From NCBI GenBank assembly GCA_028691965.1, contig JAQUYE010000015.1, positions 1 to 44,177 on the forward strand: DNA of 44,177 nucleotides, written 5' to 3'. The number at the start of each line of letters is the position of its first letter. Position 1 is the first letter of the stretch. Shown one piece after another: positions 43,593 to 44,177 of the stretch. The position numbers were made by a program, and so were the translations under genes. Under the pieces are notes generated by a model. That model saw only the letters and a program-made list of their open reading frames with translations. It did no database searches and was not told where the DNA came from. Source of the DNA: Paludibacter sp. (lineage in GTDB: Bacteria; Bacteroidota; Bacteroidia; Bacteroidales; Paludibacteraceae).

Positions 43593-44177
43593 ATGGATAT
43601 GAGTGAACAACGTACGCTGAGTCAGCTTTTATATGAGATACCGGTTCTGGAAATGTCCGGTAGTTCAAATGTGCTTATTTCATCAATTGAGTTTGACTCC
43701 CGGAAAGTGACCCCCGGATCTTTGTTTGTTGCAACCACCGGGACCAATGCTGATGGACATCAGTTTGTTGATTCAGCCATCTCTCTTGGTGCAGTTGCGG
43801 TGTTGTGCGAGCGTTTTCCTGAACAACTTCAGTCTACGATATGCTATGTAAAAGTTGAAAAGAGTACTCGTGCATTAGGACAGCTGGCTGCTGCCTGGTA
43901 CGATTTCCCATCTTCAAAGCTAAGCCTGGTTGGGGTGACCGGAACAAACGGAAAAACTACCATCGCAACTCTATTGTATGAAGTGTTTCGGGGACTTGGT
44001 TACAAATGCGGGCTTATATCTACAGTTGTCAACTATATCGACACACTACCTGTTGAGGCTACGCACACAACACCTGATGCTTTGTCGCTGAACCACCTCA
44101 TGTCAGAAATGGCAGATGCGGGATGTGACTACGTATTTATGGAGGTGAGTTCGCATTCGGTGGAACAAGGGCGTATT
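43593..44177 (+). CDS. murE: UDP-N-acetylmuramyl-tripeptide synthetase MurE, 3' end beyond window
   Basis: The open frame (195 codons to the edge) begins with ATG at 43593 or 43599. The N-terminal Mur ligase domain has SSIEFDSRKVTPGSLFVATTGTNADGHQFV, where FDSRKV is the UDP-MurNAc-binding SR motif. The P-loop GVTGTNGKTTIATLL and the THTTPDAL and YVFMEVSSHSVEQGRI blocks follow, all MurE-like. It adds the third residue (meso-diaminopimelate in most Bacteroidota) to UDP-MurNAc-Ala-Glu. The C-terminal ligase domain carrying the specificity motif is outside the window. It follows ftsI in the dcw cluster. Confidence 0.95.
   Translation, partial: MDMSEQRTLSQLLYEIPVLEMSGSSNVLISSIEFDSRKVTPGSLFVATTGTNADGHQFVDSAISLGAVAVLCERFPEQLQSTICYVKVEKSTRALGQLAAAWYDFPSSKLSLVGVTGTNGKTTIATLLYEVFRGLGYKCGLISTVVNYIDTLPVEATHTTPDALSLNHLMSEMADAGCDYVFMEVSSHSVEQGRI

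Noticed and set aside
1-44177. CRISPR arrays, insertion sequences, prophage genes
   Set aside because: Read on both strands; no regularly spaced repeats beyond the two-copy operators, and no transposase, integrase or phage structural genes.

Overview
The window reads as a chromosomal segment of a Bacteroidales bacterium (phylum Bacteroidota), probably from the Paludibacter/Dysgonomonas side of the order. This placement is an inference. It rests on Bacteroidota -7 boxes (TAnnTTTG) ahead of many genes, weak Shine-Dalgarno sequences, DUF4831, DUF2582 and DUF4861 family proteins, type A sorting domains of the type IX secretion system (T9SS), and a mraZ-rsmH-ftsL-ftsI-murE cell-wall cluster.

Layout: 1-6.9 kb is housekeeping. 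It holds a DUF4831 protein cut by the window edge, ychF, purN, the acpP-fabF-rnc lipid/RNA operon and a long-chain acyl-CoA ligase. 6.9-11.5 kb holds a broken GH51 arabinofuranosidase carrying a T9SS signal, a CotH-kinase-like lipoprotein and a small DUF2582 winged-helix protein. Two tRNA genes, Gly(GCC) and Leu(UAA), follow and end at a strong terminator. 11.8-21.8 kb is a tight five-gene minus-strand operon for rhamnogalacturonan-I/pectin breakdown: GH2, GH2, CE12 esterase, GH28, PL11 lyase. Facing it on the plus strand are a 900-residue multidomain T9SS-secreted protein (22-24.8 kb) and a seven-helix membrane AraC-type regulator (25-26.3 kb). The regulator's promoter carries two identical 16-bp direct repeats 21 bp apart. 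A DUF4861 protein and the manganese exporter mntP follow. No SusC/SusD pair is present, so this is not a classical polysaccharide utilization locus.

28.3-35.8 kb holds an unknown zinc-ribbon membrane protein and a five-gene minus-strand operon: iorA, iorB, an arylacetate-CoA ligase, a double-ACT protein and a PLP aminotransferase. gdhA is divergent from it. Together these suggest aromatic amino acid catabolism, or the reverse: transamination to arylpyruvate, ferredoxin-linked oxidation to aryl-acetyl-CoA, and CoA ligase/ATP exchange, with GdhA linking glutamate and 2-oxoglutarate. 35.9-39.4 kb has an unknown polytopic protein, an exported glutathione peroxidase followed by rimM, and an acyltransferase. 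The window ends in the dcw cluster; murE runs off the right edge.

The points most worth following are the SusCD-less pectin locus with its secreted binding-type protein and membrane regulator, the direct-repeat operator, the GH51 gene that has lost its catalytic acid/base segment, and the GH2 enzyme with Asp where the acid/base Glu is expected. I found no CRISPR array, integrase, transposase or prophage genes.
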